Shown here: piece after piece, positions 40,675 through 53,312 of the stretch
Numbering within the stretch: position 1 is the first letter of the stretch
Layout: each line of letters starts with the position of its first letter
Assembly: GCF_046630445.1 (NCBI RefSeq)
Contig: NC_092335.1
Location: 543,619,501 to 543,683,500 of the forward strand
DNA length: 64,000 bases
Reading direction: 5' to 3'
From: Rutidosis leptorrhynchoides
Taxonomy: Eukaryota; Streptophyta; Magnoliopsida; Asterales; Asteraceae
Notes under the pieces: generated by a model
Told to the model about the DNA's origin: nothing
Seen by the model: the letters and a program-made list of their open reading frames with translations, nothing else
Database searches by the model: none
Program-made: the position numbers and the translations under genes

Positions 40675-43364
40675 TGTAAGACCCAAATATTTATTGTACA
40701 TAATGTATTTATGGTGTACGATGCGTGTATGAAGTGTACAAGACATGTACGTGTTGCTTGCTCGAACGTCGAAGAAAACTGGACGTTGTTTGGAGTCACA
40801 AGGTGTGTACGTACCTTTTCGACCCCAAATAAAGTTTGAGTTGATATTTCAAAACCTTACCATTAGAAAGTAAATCTTATTACGTTTCCAACGATAATTG
40901 ATTCATCGAAAACGGAGCTACGCTCAAAAAGTTATGGCCAAAACAAGTTGCTGAAAACTGACATGAAGGTTGGAGCGGCGCTCCACCCTTTGGAGCGGCG
41001 CTCCGATCGCGTCTGATGCAATTTTCAGTATTTTTAAAGGGTTAAATGAGGGGTACTTTGGTCCTTTCACTTGTGGACGGATTTGTGGCCTTTAGAGCAG
41101 TTTTAGATCCACTTTTGGATCATTTTGGCATCCACACATCTCTCTCATCTTATCTTAGAGAGAGAGAGGGGGAGATTTCTAGGGAGAGATTTGGGATTTT
41201 GAAGAAGAAGAAGCCTGAATCGATCGAAATCTCGAGTGTTAAAGTTGTTCCTTTCCTTCTCGGCTACATTTTGATTGTTATGGTAAATTCTAAATCCAAA
41301 TTTCATTGTTAAGATTATTGTTTGAGTTAGGGTTTGTGTTAGTGTTATAAGCCCATTTTTTATTGTGAAATTTGGGGGTTTTGGGTAAGATTCAAGTAAG
41401 TAAGCCTAAATGGGTGACTTAGGGTTTCGAGTGATGAAATTATGAGTTTGGGTCTTGCGTATGTTGGTTAAATGTTAGAACACTTGTGTTGACTTGTTTT
41501 TGGGTGTAAAACCCTAATTTAGGTCAAAACAGGTCAAATGGGTATTTCGGGACAAGTAAGCTTGATTCGGTGTCAAATTAAGTTTTAAGTCAAGTTTTGA
41601 TAAATCAAGTAGATAAATACTTGATTTAAGTGTTAGTGGTTGTCTTGGAAATATAATCACTAGTCGTTAGTGATTTTGGGGCGTTTTATGACTTTGGTCA
41701 AAATGAGCAATTTGAATTGGGTCAAAATTGAGGATGACACTAATTGGGATTAATTGGACGTTAAACGCTTTTGTTAAGTGTTAAATGATGTTTTTGATGT
41801 AATTACTCGCGAGAAGTGATTTTAGGTTAAAATTTGGTGTTTTAGCAATAAAGTCAAACTTGGTCAACCATGGAATGGGTTTTGTGTAAAATACGAGCTA
41901 GTATGCGTTTAAAGGTTAAAGTTGACATATTTGGGTATTTCGAGAACGCGGGAACTAGTCTCGTTAGTTTTGGACCTTCGGGTAGCGTTAAAAGTGCAAA
42001 AGGGTATATTTTGCACTTGTTGTTCATTCGGGCGGGTCGAGAGTCCAAATGAGGTTGTATGTTGATTATGTGTATACCTATATGCGTATTATAGGTAAAA
42101 TCTTGCTCGATCGCGTGTGGTGGGGATTTCGCGCATGGTTTGTAATGCTCGAGTTCACGAGGTGAGTGGAATAATTATATGCGTAGGTATATAATGTATT
42201 TATTTGTTGTAGCGTGATATGTGAAGTGTCGATGTGCTAAGACACCACATTTCACGTGACGAGTGAAGTGTCGATGTGCTAAGACACCACTCAAAGTAAT
42301 ATGATGGGTGAAGTGTCGATGTGTTAAAATGCCACCCGGGGTGAAGTGTCGATGTTTTAAGACACCACCCGGAGTGAAGTATCGATGTGCTAAGATGCCA
42401 CTCCAAGTAAGTTGAAGGGTGAAGTGCCGATGTATTAAGGCGCCACTCGAGGTGAAGTATCGACGTGTTAAGATGCCACCTCAAGTAAAATGAAGAGTGA
42501 AGTGTCGAAGTGTTAAGACACCACTCGGGGTGAAGTGTTGATGTGTTAGGATGCCACCCAGGGTGAAGTATCGACGTGTTAAGATGCCACCCGTGGGGTT
42601 AGTATACGAAGTTTTAAGTGCACTAATGGTTGTTATGAACTCCGACGGTCTTTAAACACCGTTCCCTCGTTCGATTACTTAACCATGGTTATTGTGTTGT
42701 AGTGTAGCATATTATATTGTTCGGGTTATATATATGCTATTGTTGTGCTAGCTTGTGATAGTAAAGGTTATAGCTTTGTACTTGTGATGATAAGCTAATT
42801 ATGTTGCTAGCATGTATGCGGTATGTGAGTAAGTGTTTGCAAGTAGGTATATTATATATGTATGTGTATAATTATTGCATTCACTAAGCGTTAGCTTACC
42901 CTCTCGTTGTTTACATTTTTATAGATTTGCGTGGAGGATGGCTCGGGTAAGTGTGCGGGACTAGTGGACTTGCGTAGTTTGCTTTAGAAGACGTGATGTT
43001 GGATTTGATTAGGATTGGGTAGCGTATTCCCAATCGCCATGCTTGGCCTATGTTTTGTATTAAACTAAAATGGGTCGAAATGGTCACTTTGTCGTAATTT
43101 GGGTTGACGTGGGCCCGGTGCTGTAAAACTCGATTTTATTGTGGGAAACTCTTAGTTTTACTTATATTGACGTGTTATGATAAATTGTTTCATTTAAAAG
43201 AGTTGCGGAACGTGTTTTACGAACGAGCATAAAAAGAAAGTGGACAGGCCACTTTGGAGCGGCGCGCCCCTATTTGGAGCGGCGCTCCATATGCCTGAAA
43301 CTGGACTGATTTAAAAAAAAAAAAATTAAGCATTGTCGGTTGGATAACGGGTTGGGATGTTACA
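40675..43364 (+). mobile_element. Solo LTR of a second gypsy-type family
   Basis: It starts TGTAAGACCC and ends GGGATGTTACA, with TSD ATAAT at 40670-40674 and 43365-43369. The uninterrupted target is visible at about 32570 in the partner LTR. It is GC-richer than the host LTR. GGAGCGGCGCTCC occurs twice near the left end (40972-40984, 40992-41004) and once exactly (43276-43288) and once altered (43256-43268) near the right. The open frame at 41046-41312 looks like transcribed LTR leader, not a gene. No internal region, so solo LTR is the best call. Confidence 0.82.
42221..42593 (+). repeat. Ten-copy minisatellite with hairpin units
   Basis: Units of about 28 bases, GTGAAGTGTCGATGTGCTAA followed by GACACCAC, are separated by variable spacers. 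There are ten copies by eye. Within units GTGTC pairs with GACAC around a loop of about 10 bases; several variant units keep pairing with changed bases. The 94-codon open frame on the minus strand here is an artefact of the repeat. Confidence 0.8.
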
Positions 43365-45807
43365 ATAATAATAGTAATATTAATAATAATAATATTTCTA
43401 ATAATAATAATAATAATAATAATCATTCATTTAAGTCTTAACTATGTTATAATTTTAATCATTCTTATAATGATATTTGTATTTAAAATTTTTATTTGCA
43501 TACTCATATCCTCATTAAAATCTTAATATTTATAATCTTAATAATAATGATAGTTAATACTTATATTAGTTAATAATGATAATAGTTATAATACTAATAC
43601 TATTAATAATAATAATAATAAATGAAATAATTATAAGAATTTAGTTTATACCATAATCATCATCATTCGGTTATCTCATTAACATCATCTACCTCACCAC
43701 CATAATCGTTTTCGCCATAGTACATCGTTATCAAACCCTTATCATCGCCATTTACATAACCGCATCACCATAACCATTTTCATCCAATATCTCGTGCATC
43801 ATCTTCTTTTATCATTTTTGTCATCCCATAGTTATTATGGACTGGGTGGCAGTTTAACATAGCAGTGGCCCAAGTGACAGTCCAACAAGTAAGGGAAATA
43901 AGGCCCAATCAAGCAAGGAAGATACGGCCCAACAAATCAAAACAAAATTTTGGCCAATCATAATAACAAATCTCGGCCCACATTGAAATAACATCCAGCT
44001 ACAATGAGTTGTGTCGGCAAACAAAAGATAATGGGTGGGGACTTCGGTTTTTAACCAATAGCTAAAAGGGACTTCGACATACCTCATTCATAATCATATT
44101 TTAATGTTTTTTTATATAGTTACCGAAAGGATTAATGATATAGCAGTTGTAGCAGACGCAAGTAACAGCGTAGCAGTAGCAGGTATGTCAAGATCATCAC
44201 AATAATTTGTCCTTGTTTATCTTTTTCCTCCTCATCATCGTTTAAACGTAAAAGAATCAAAATTAAAGATAAAAAGAACGTATACTGGTAGTAGTTTTCT
44301 AAAGGATTCGATTGTGGGTTTTTGGTTTGAACATGATCGAAACAACAAGTAATCCAACAAGAAAGGTTTTGGGTTGCAACCGAAAATAGATGCCTTACTT
44401 TAATTAGCCGTAAACGAAATCACAGTAGAAGGATAGCCGTTTCATCATGATCATCTCTAGATGTGTAATTGATAAGAAAAAGAGGGTGTTTGTGTAGGTT
44501 AATAAACTATACAGCAGTTATGGTGGTCTTCGATGGTGGTGGAGCCATGGTGGTGAAGGTGATTGTGCTTTGGATGTTGATGGTAGTAGCAATTGAGTCA
44601 CAAGTGGTGGCAGTTTAGGGTTGGTTTTGTTAGTTGACGGCAAGAAGCAACATAAATGGTTTTCGATGGCGTGTTCAAGGAGGGTTGTAGGATGTTGGTT
44701 AACGAACCAAGAATGAAACAGTATAGAACAGAAGCTGCCGAGTTGTATCAAAGAATTCTTGGTTGCTTGGCCGAACATGGACACAGATAGAAACAAAAAA
44801 TAATCGTATAGAGTGATGGCTTGGGAAAGATCTTGGATGTTTAGCATAAACAATAACAACTGCTGCAACTTCTTATTTCGTTGGTGTTTGATTGAAGGAA
44901 TAGAAAACTAATCAGATGGGGTGTTTAGTGATCGGAATAGTAGTAATTAAGTAGGAAGTGGGTTTCATGGTGATCGAAGATGATGGTTAGAGAGGGTGAT
45001 AGTTAACTGGAGATGATAATTTAAGTGGGGTTGTGGTGGTGATGCATGGTTATTCTTGGTTCTCGGGCACAGAGATAGAAGATTAAGGTGTATGAGTGTG
45101 GTTTGTAAGTGATGATAGTACAAGAGTTTTGATGAAAGTAGTGAGGTTTCATGTATCCAGAAAATTGAAACAAGTGGTTTAAGTTTTGGTGGTTCGTGCT
45201 TGTGAAACAAGAAAAGAAGCAGGGTTCGAAGATGGGTGGTGGTCTTATCATGTTTGGTTATTGATAAACAGAAGGATTTACGTATTGTTGAAATTGTCCA
45301 TAAGTTGTAGTCTGAGAGTATTGATTGTATATAACAAGTTGGAATAATAAAAAGGATCGCAAGTTGCTTGTTGAGCATAAATGATTGGATCTTGTTGAAT
45401 TATGATAAAGGTAGTGTTGTTGGTTGATAGGTTTGCAGAGAAACAAAAATAATATATATAGTAAAGGTGTAATGGATGTTAAGGTATATATGCATGCATC
45501 TAAATTAAAGATAGAATATAACAACAAAAACAGTGTTTTATAAATTCAATCGAGCACAGTGTCAAATAGTAAAAATGATTGTTAAATGGATTGTGTTTGT
45601 CGAGCAAATTTGTAAGAGTTTGTTACCTATCCCTCTCAGTTTGTATATATATGTAAAATGATAATACTAAATATTGATATTAATAATAATAATATTAATA
45701 TAACAATTTAATATTAATACATAATTTATTTACAAGTAATAGTTTTTATTACTACATATATTATTTTAAATCTTATTTCAATTTATATTTTGAATTATTA
45801 TTATTAT

Positions 45808-45852
<45 letters not shown>

Positions 45853-46038
45853 AATACATATATATCTATTTACAATTAATTGTTCGTGAATTGTCGAGAA
45901 CAGTCGAAGGTCAATTGAATATATGAACATCGTTCCAAAATTTTCTTGACTCAACATTACATACTTTGCTTATCGTATCGAAATCATATAAAGATTAAGT
46001 TTAAATTTAGTCGGAAATTCCCGGGTCGTCACAATTAC

Positions 46039-46448
46039 CTGTGCTGCAGTTTATATTATGAAACAATGTGGATATCGATGGGTGAGATTGTGTTTGCAGG
46101 TGGAGATAATGGACCATGGTTTCTGCATGCGTATTGGTAAATGTCTGAAGATCAGGTAAAGAAGGTGCTATTGGTGTCATTCGAGAAGTCCTTCTGGTAT
46201 GTTGTTTTCGACTTTCTTCTACATATACCTATCTTTTGGTAACGAAAGTATATGCACAAGTACTGATGTATAATTAGGAGAGTATATGAATATAAGGAAG
46301 AAAATATTTAAAGTAGTATGTCATTTTCTCTTCATGTTGGTTGTGGCTGCTTCGACGAGGCTTCAGATGCTATACGTACACTTTATTGAAAGAGCGTCAC
46401 ATCTACATGCAAAAAAGAAGCAACGTTGCAAGATTGTTGTATAATTAC
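46039..46448. other. Unrecognised host DNA
   Basis: Continuation of the DNA interrupted at 31258. Short open frame 45946-46140 spans the element edge and is not a gene. Nothing else recognised. Confidence 0.4.
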
Positions 46449-46452
46449 TTAA

Positions 46453-46722
46453 GAAGGTCTTTAATCAACGGGTAACAACATAGACCCTCTTTGAAAAACT
46501 TACACAACATGTGGAACATGCAACTAATTTATTTACGATTTCGCATAGATGTTTGATTAGTGATCTTGCAAATTTATTATTACTCTGTAATTCGAATCCA
46601 TGAGTTTAAAATTTCATAGTGTACAGAAATTTTGTTAAGAGTTATGTTTATGTTATACTTAGGTGGGTTTCGGAATGGCATTGACAATTAAAAACACATC
46701 ACAAAGTGGATTAAAGACCTTC
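46453..46722. mobile_element. 270-bp MITE with TTAA target sites
   Basis: Terminal inverted repeats GAAGGTCTTTAATC / GATTAAAGACCTTC are perfect over 14 bases, and TTAA lies at 46449-46452 and 46723-46726. The interior is AT-rich and non-coding. TTAA contains the TTA/TAA duplication of PIF/Harbinger Tourist elements, the likelier source in plants; a 4-base TTAA target would suggest a piggyBac-like source. Confidence 0.7.
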
Positions 46723-46726
46723 TTAA

Positions 46727-48542
46727 ATCGCTGTCTCCAACCTCTATTGTATACTGCCCACTTATTATTGTGATGACCCAAATTTATCGACAAATATTGT
46801 GTACTCCATATTCCATGATACTACTAACACTAACCATTTGTATAAGCCACAAAGCTTGCATACATCGGTATTATTTAGTTATAATATCGTTGAAACCATC
46901 TTACTTGCGCCCACTAACAATGCATCCATGCAGGTCAGTTACAGCTTTGAGGAACTCAGGCCACACCTGCTGCTACTTAGATCCTACCGTTGAGGAGTTT
47001 GAATGATCAATTGATAAGTAAGAAATGCTCACAACACAGTCAGATTGCACCTGCCACACTAACCAATCATCAAAACATTTATTCACTCATGTGGAAATTG
47101 AACAAGGACAAACACATGTTTGCTGAAAACCTAATTTTAACGATCGACGGGCATAGATATGATGACCCGGATAAAAAGAAAGTGAGGCACAGGTTCCATA
47201 GTGTCAAATGATACAGCAGAACCCACAAAACCACATGGTAACAACCTCAATAATGTTTTCATCTTTCTTCTCACAGTATGTTAATAAGTATGAAAATAGT
47301 TTATGGATGTACATAAATAAACCATGTATTGACAACTCACGGGCCTATGCTTATGCCAGTGTCAAACATTCTTACTTCACTATATGCTTTTTCTATACCC
47401 ATGTGAACAAACGTAATTGTTTTCATATTTTGTGCTTCGGTTCTCGCTATGCCAAATACTGCACCACTTTGTTAGTTGTTATGGTTGTGAGGGAATGGGG
47501 AAAGTGTAAGTGGCCATGGGTCTAAGATTAAGGGGCAGGTTGAGACATTGAATCCACACAACATCCAATCCAGACTGCACTATAGGAAATACGGATTTGC
47601 TCAATTATGTGTAGGTTGTTGGTTTTCAAAGTTGAGGTGTCGAAACGGATTCACTGGATAAGTTTGGGTCATGGGTCAGATCGAAAATGTATCCAGATGG
47701 GTAATTTTGTAGTTCATGTCAAAACTGGTTAGATATACTCTTTTTTCCAGATTGATATTGATTAATGAAATTGAATACATTTATAGAAACTTTTGGTCAC
47801 TTGAAACATCCTTCCTTTTTCATTTTAAATGAAAGAATAAAAAAATGTTACTCGCTTGATCTGGTAGGGACAAGTTATTACTCAAATCAATTAAGAGGTC
47901 AAAATTTCTACCTATAAGATGATATTAAATGTGAATGAGATATGCAAGTACTTATGCAAAGTTTCACAATGATAGCAATAATGATCAATTTTTTTGAAGT
48001 TGAGCACGTAATGTCCTTTTTTTATTCTGCCTTCATGTCTCATTCATCTTTCTCTTATAAATAATAGTTACTCGAAGTTATATTATAAGTTTGACATTCT
48101 ATTTAAAAGGGTTGTATTTACTTTTATTCTAACTTCAGATTCACATTCATCTTTTTCTCATAGATCTTAGTTACTGATTGAAGATCCGCAAATGGAGTAG
48201 AGACTAAAATAAATAAATTCCCGCACAGGTGCTATTCTTTATTGACATATTTTTCCTGTAAATGACGTAACAAATAGTTAATGGTATGTTGAATGGGTAG
48301 TGTTTCATCTTAATTAAAAGTTGAATAGATGGACGATGGTATAGTATTACTACCCCAACCTAAAGTGTTTTTTTGTTTCATCTTATTTTAGTACTCTTTT
48401 ATTTATTGATATGCCAGATAAAAAATGGATAAATTGATGGTATATATGGACACTACCCCTTATATCTAGGTTTATGCTCCTCCGTATTTAGGTTTGGTTA
48501 TTTTAAAAACAAAATTCCTATATTTCAATTCTGTTTGAAAGG
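46727..48542. other. Unrecognised host DNA, 1.8 kb
   Basis: Several open frames of 64-105 codons (46770-47006, 46990-47211, 47208-47525) lack recognisable domains, and I find no consistent exon chain. The stretch is less AT-rich than its surroundings between 46900 and 47700, so a decayed gene or unknown transcript is possible. Confidence 0.35.
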
Positions 48543-51135
48543 ACTTTTGTACCGACCCGGGAATTTCTGACCAAATTTAAACTTAATCTTTATATAATTT
48601 TGACATGATAAGAAAAGCCTATTATATTGAGTCTCGAAAATTTTGAAACTATTTTCATGAAACCAATTACCTTTTGACTGCTCTCGACGATTCACGAACA
48701 TTTTATTGTAAATAGTTATGTGTGTATGTATATATAAATAATAATTTGAAATATAATTTGAAACATTATATGTTGTTGTATTTAAAATTAATTATGTAAA
48801 ATAAAATAAAAAAATAAGATATTATAATAGTTATTATTTAAAGCATAATTATATATAAATAAAGTATATTAAAAATAAATATTAAATGAGTGTAATACTC
48901 GTTGGACGTTTTGATTATTATTTAGAGAAGTTTAATTCGAACTTAGATGATTTTAAAATAAACGGTGATCCGAAAATGAGTTCTATAAATTTTAGGATTA
49001 CTAAAAATGTATCTAGGATCTAGTTATTAAATTTTAGCACTTTTTATATTTTACTCAGAATTGAGAGGGACAGTTGATGTAATTTTTATTTAATAAATTA
49101 ATGATCGAATTTTATACCTTAATGACTGAAATAAATAAAGGAATTTAATTTAAAATTTTGGAATTTATCTGAGTACTTTTTATCTGCCACTGATTTAACA
49201 ACGGAGTACGAAATCCAGTCCGTAAAGGGCGACGACTAATCTTATCGCACGTTTATATTTAAATTATAATTTTTATTATATTATTATTATGTTACTGTAT
49301 TTTTACTTATCACCATTTTTCCTTTCTTTTTATACGGCCGACCACCATCAACATATGCCACTACACTTACCATCACTTCTACTTTTTTTTCTTTTCCCCA
49401 TGACGCTCTTATATACTATTAGCAGCCAAAACTTGGGTCATATTAACACATAATTGTTTGTCATCTACGCACAAACGGTGACGTTTAATTACAACCAAAT
49501 AATACTTTTAATTTATCATGTATATAATATATATAATATATAATATAATATTTATAAGAAAAGTTAAAACCAAAGGAGTTATGCTTGAGCGGTTAACGTC
49601 TAATCTCTTCACTTTATGATTCCTCTTTCTTTTGCTCAAAGGTATTATGTGAATGACGTGTTATAATATTTTAATTCATGTAATTGTTTCTGTTTAATTC
49701 CAGAAAAAGAATAATTATGATGTTAACTTCTAGTTATTAGAGTATGTGTATATGTAGTTTGTTAATATTCAAAATATTAACTATTTTATTTTATTACTCT
49801 TAAATATGTGTTTCAGTCCCACTACATATAAATGAATTAATGTAGAGTTCTAATGACAATTGCACATTAAGTGCTTGATGATTTTATATCCTCTTTGACT
49901 TATTCATCTACATCTGTCACATGTCAATTCGATCTCCGTTTTCATATTCTTCGTTTCTTCATTTCGCACCACAAATTGATAAGATCATTTGATTTTTTAA
50001 TAATTTATCTAAGCCTTAACCACTTTCACCCTACTTGAAACCACCCCGTCGACTTCAACAAACCATGGTTTCTACTACTTGTTTTACTATTATGTTGGTG
50101 GAAGCATATTGAATAATCCAAGACCACCATTTTTTTTTTTTTATTTGCTTCTTTCTAGCTACCTATCGACTACCTATCGATCACCAAGAAACCTTGTATA
50201 AACTAGTTATTGTTTCCATCATCTAATCTTTTTTCTCATATAATATATACATATACACTAAATAATATAGATGATCAGTTTAAACAATTAGGTTACTCCT
50301 ACCACTTTAAAATCAACAATCAATTAACCATAATCAACTTGAAAGAGAGTGATTCAAATCAAAACAATTCACAACGATTTCCAGTTTAATTTATTCAATT
50401 GTTCTTCTCCTCCACTCTCACCATCGACCACCATCACCTTTCTTACCATCATCGTGAACGGCCACTAGACCACCACATCCTCCACCCACTTCAACTCATT
50501 TACACTAACACCTTAAGCCACATGACCAAACTGTTTTTCTTTTTCAATCAATGAGAACAACCACCCATTTACACACCACAACCACCACCAAAAGAAAAAT
50601 CAAACGATCACTGTTGTCATCATGTTCCTTCATCACTTTAATCAAACCATCTTTGATTGCTTGTTACTATACTGCTTCGAACGGCTGCAGCTAATTCTTT
50701 CTGTTTTCTAGTCAAATAAATCACCCTCACCATCATTCTTAGATCAATGATATGCTACTACCCATCGAAAAACACAGACCCACTTCATCACCACCATTTA
50801 ACCACCTTAGTAGATCAAGCTATTACTGCTATATAATATTTTTTTTTTGCTGCTGCGTTATTCGTTTCTGTTTACAAACGATAACAAAGTTTGATGATGA
50901 TGTTGGTAATGGCGTTGATGATAACTAAAGATGACAGGAGATGATGATAACGATCAAGTTAACAAGATGATTGAAGATGATTTTTTTTTTAATTCGATGA
51001 TGAGGAAGAAAGATGGGATATGATGATCCCAGATCTAATGTCATGACCTCCTTTATATTTTTTGCATACGGATCCCACTTGACTTTTTCTAATGGTATAA
51101 ATTTTCTTCTTCGTTATTTTTATTATGTTTATTAA

Positions 51136-51160
51136 TTATTATTATTATTATTATTATTAT

Positions 51161-51247
<87 letters not shown>
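51136..51247. repeat. (ATT)n array in the 5' LTR of the plus-strand element
   Basis: About 110 bases; the counterpart in the 3' LTR is at 58280-58430 with different lengths. Poly-Ile and poly-Asn open frames here are artefacts. Confidence 0.95.
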
Positions 51248-51804
51248 CATCATCATTAACAATATTAAAAGAAGAATTACTATAAGAATTATTATTACTA
51301 TAATTATTATTATTATTATTATCATTAATATTATTAATTTTTATTATATACAAAATAAATATATATAACATGTAATTTAAGATATAATATGTAAATAAAA
51401 AAAAATATAGGGATTTAGTAAAATTTCTATATAAACTGCAAACCCTAAATATATAAATATTATACAATTAATAGGTAAAATTATTTGAGTACGATTATGT
51501 GTTAAAATATATATAAATGATATAGGTTCGTGAATCCAAGGCCAACCCTGCATTGTTCAATATCGTCATATGTATTTTTACTACAAAATACAATATTGTG
51601 AGTTCATTTGATTCCCTTTTACTCTTTACATTTTTGGGACTGAGAATACATGCGCTACTTTTACAACTGCTTTATTAAATGTTTTTGAAATATATTTTGA
51701 ACTGCGAATACATGAAATGCTTTTATAAATGTTTGACGAGATAGACACAAGCAAAACATTCCTCGAATGAATTATTATGCAGACAGAAGTTCTGTGGATT
51801 ATTA

Positions 51805-51960
51805 TTGAATTATGTGGACATGATAATTGCCACCATTGAATTATGTGGACATGATAATTGCCACCATTGAATTATGTGGACATGATAATTGCCACCATTG
51901 AATTATGTGGACATGATAATTGCCACCATTGAATTATGTGGACATGATAATTGCCACCAA
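51805..51960 (+). repeat. 31-bp minisatellite, five copies (5' LTR)
   Basis: The unit is GAATTATGTGGACATGATAA plus TTGCCACCATT, with five nearly identical copies. The partner LTR has three (58914-59008), and LTR-a and LTR-c have two diverged copies. Confidence 0.85.
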
Positions 51961-52389
51961 TTGATGTGAATGTTATGTATCGAGAGAATGATTTTTATAC
52001 ACAGGTTATGTGTATTAGTTTTTGTGCACTAGATATGTGTACGGTTACTATGATTTATGAAAAACGGATTTCGTGCACGAGAAATGTGTACTGTATTTAA
52101 AAGATATCGCATGTACATTACAGGTGGGTATAGGATTCGGGCCCATTTGTACCATGCAACATTTAAATCTTGTGGTCTATCAAAATGATGAATTTTATTA
52201 TTTTATGATAAACCTATGAATTCACCAACCTTTTGGTTGACACTTGAAAGCATGTTTATTCTCAGGTATTAAAAAGAAATCTTCCACTGTGCATTTGCTC
52301 ATTTTAAAGACAATATTTGGAGTCGATCATCGCAATGGGACCAGATGTTGGTGACTTCATCCAGATGAATTAGGATGGGGTATGACATG

Positions 52390-52401
52390 TGGTATCAGAG
52401 C
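52390..52401 (+). other. Primer-binding site (initiator Met-tRNA type)
   Basis: TGGTATCAGAGC two bases after the 5' LTR, followed by GGTGGTC as in the minus-strand element. Confidence 0.85.
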
Positions 52402-52772
52402 GGTGGTCTTAGCGAACCAGGTCTGCATTAGTGTGTATAACTGATAAGTCATTAGGATGCATTAGTGAGTCTGGACTTCGACCGTGTCTGCATGTCAAAA
52501 GTTTTTGCTTATCATTAGTGTCAAAAATTATTTGCTTATCATCCTTAAAGTCTAGAAATGTCTTACTGCCTCTATTGCATAGAATGTGTATAGATAAATT
52601 CATATCTTAGCGTATCTGTTATTGTTACCTTTGCCTGACAGCTTCGGTAGATTCCTCCGTAACTTATGGGATTTTAGTATTATATATGCATATGTAAATT
52701 ATGTATTGCAGGGTACTAATCTACATCCTATAATCTATTTCTTATCGAAAATCCTTCGTCTGATCGTACGAG

Positions 52773-53312
52773 ATGAATCCCTCAACCAGTTCGAGTCCTT
52801 CAGATTCCGATAGCTATTCCGATAGTTATTCCGACAGCTATTCAGACATGGAGTTTCACCTAAACTCCGAAAGCTGTGTCACTAGAATGAAAACAACCAA
52901 TCAGCCATCCCCAATTCATCTGATGGGTTCGTATTCCATTAAATCAATGGAGACATGAAGAAGGCGATCATTTCCATCAACCGAATTCACCTCTTGGCGA
53001 AGAACCTGAAACAATTACCGGCGAACCTATTCGAGACACCATTTTCTCTCTCATTTCCAGAGTAGCTCGACACGATTATATTCTATCCACAATTCTAAAC
53101 CTTATTCATTCGCTCGTTCCGACCGACAATCATCCCGGAATAATAGAAGAATTCAACGAACTTCGCGCTCGAATAATCAATGTGGAGAATATGGTGCAAA
53201 ACTTACCAGCTTCAGCAACATCAACAGTACCACCATCACCAACAGAAACATCTACATCCCACACCTCAACATCACAATCTGAACCACGAACATCAACATC
53301 ATACGCACCATA
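52773..53312 (+). pseudogene. Gag-like fossil stretch
   Basis: Translated pieces share the order and words of the 191-residue gag-like frame of the minus-strand element: acidic Ser-rich start, a TGEPIRDTIFSLISRV-like centre, and a Ser/Thr/Pro tail. It is broken in several places. It supports a common non-autonomous family for the two elements. Confidence 0.55.

Larger units (their letters stand above)
31264..46033 (-). mobile_element. Non-autonomous Ty3/gypsy-type element with whole ends
   Basis: The 5-bp TSD ATTAC lies at 31259-31263 and 46034-46038. On the minus strand: 5' LTR 39376-46033 (contains a nested solo LTR), primer-binding site 39362-39373, gag-like frame, about 3 kb without pol, hairpin and purine tract, 3' LTR 31264-35191. 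Protease, RT, RNase H and integrase are absent, so it must have moved with enzymes from another element. LTRs differ by a few percent at one end and about one to two percent elsewhere, so it is fairly young. Confidence 0.88.
39376..46033 (-). repeat. 5' LTR of the minus-strand gypsy-type element, with nested insertion
   Basis: Without the nested 40675-43364 insertion and its 5-bp duplication the LTR is about 3.96 kb, matching the 3' LTR. The ends are TGTGACGACCCGGGAATTTC and GGATGGGTCTCTACA on the minus strand. Confidence 0.86.
48548..52387 (+). repeat. 5' LTR of the plus-strand gypsy-type element
   Basis: 3840 bp, starting TGTACCGACCCGGG (the partner starts TGTGACGACCCG) and ending GGGTATGACA. 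The core contains TATGCTTGAGCGGTTAAC near 49580, which resembles the D-arm/box A of a Leu- or Ser-type tRNA, but has no box B. A long (ATT)n array lies at 51136-51247 and a 31-bp minisatellite at 51805-51960. Confidence 0.88.

Noticed and set aside
41046-41312. 88-codon frame in the second-family solo LTR as a gene
   Set aside because: Lies within a TG...CA-bounded LTR with target duplications and reads like transcribed leader (CT/GA-rich); no domain.
42200-42484. 94-codon frame with LNTSILH-type repeats
   Set aside because: Readout of the ten-unit minisatellite on the opposite strand; no gene evidence.
42200-42600. CRISPR-like array
   Set aside because: Repeats are imperfect, spacers are repeat-derived and irregular, and the DNA is plant nuclear.
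46770-47525. A host gene made of the three neighbouring short frames
   Set aside because: No consistent splice chain, no recognisable domain and no clear promoter; left as unrecognised DNA.
51089-51467. Poly-Ile and poly-Asn open frames (also at 58235-58478 and 22108-22350)
   Set aside because: Translations of (ATT)n arrays or similar AT-rich sequence inside LTR cores.
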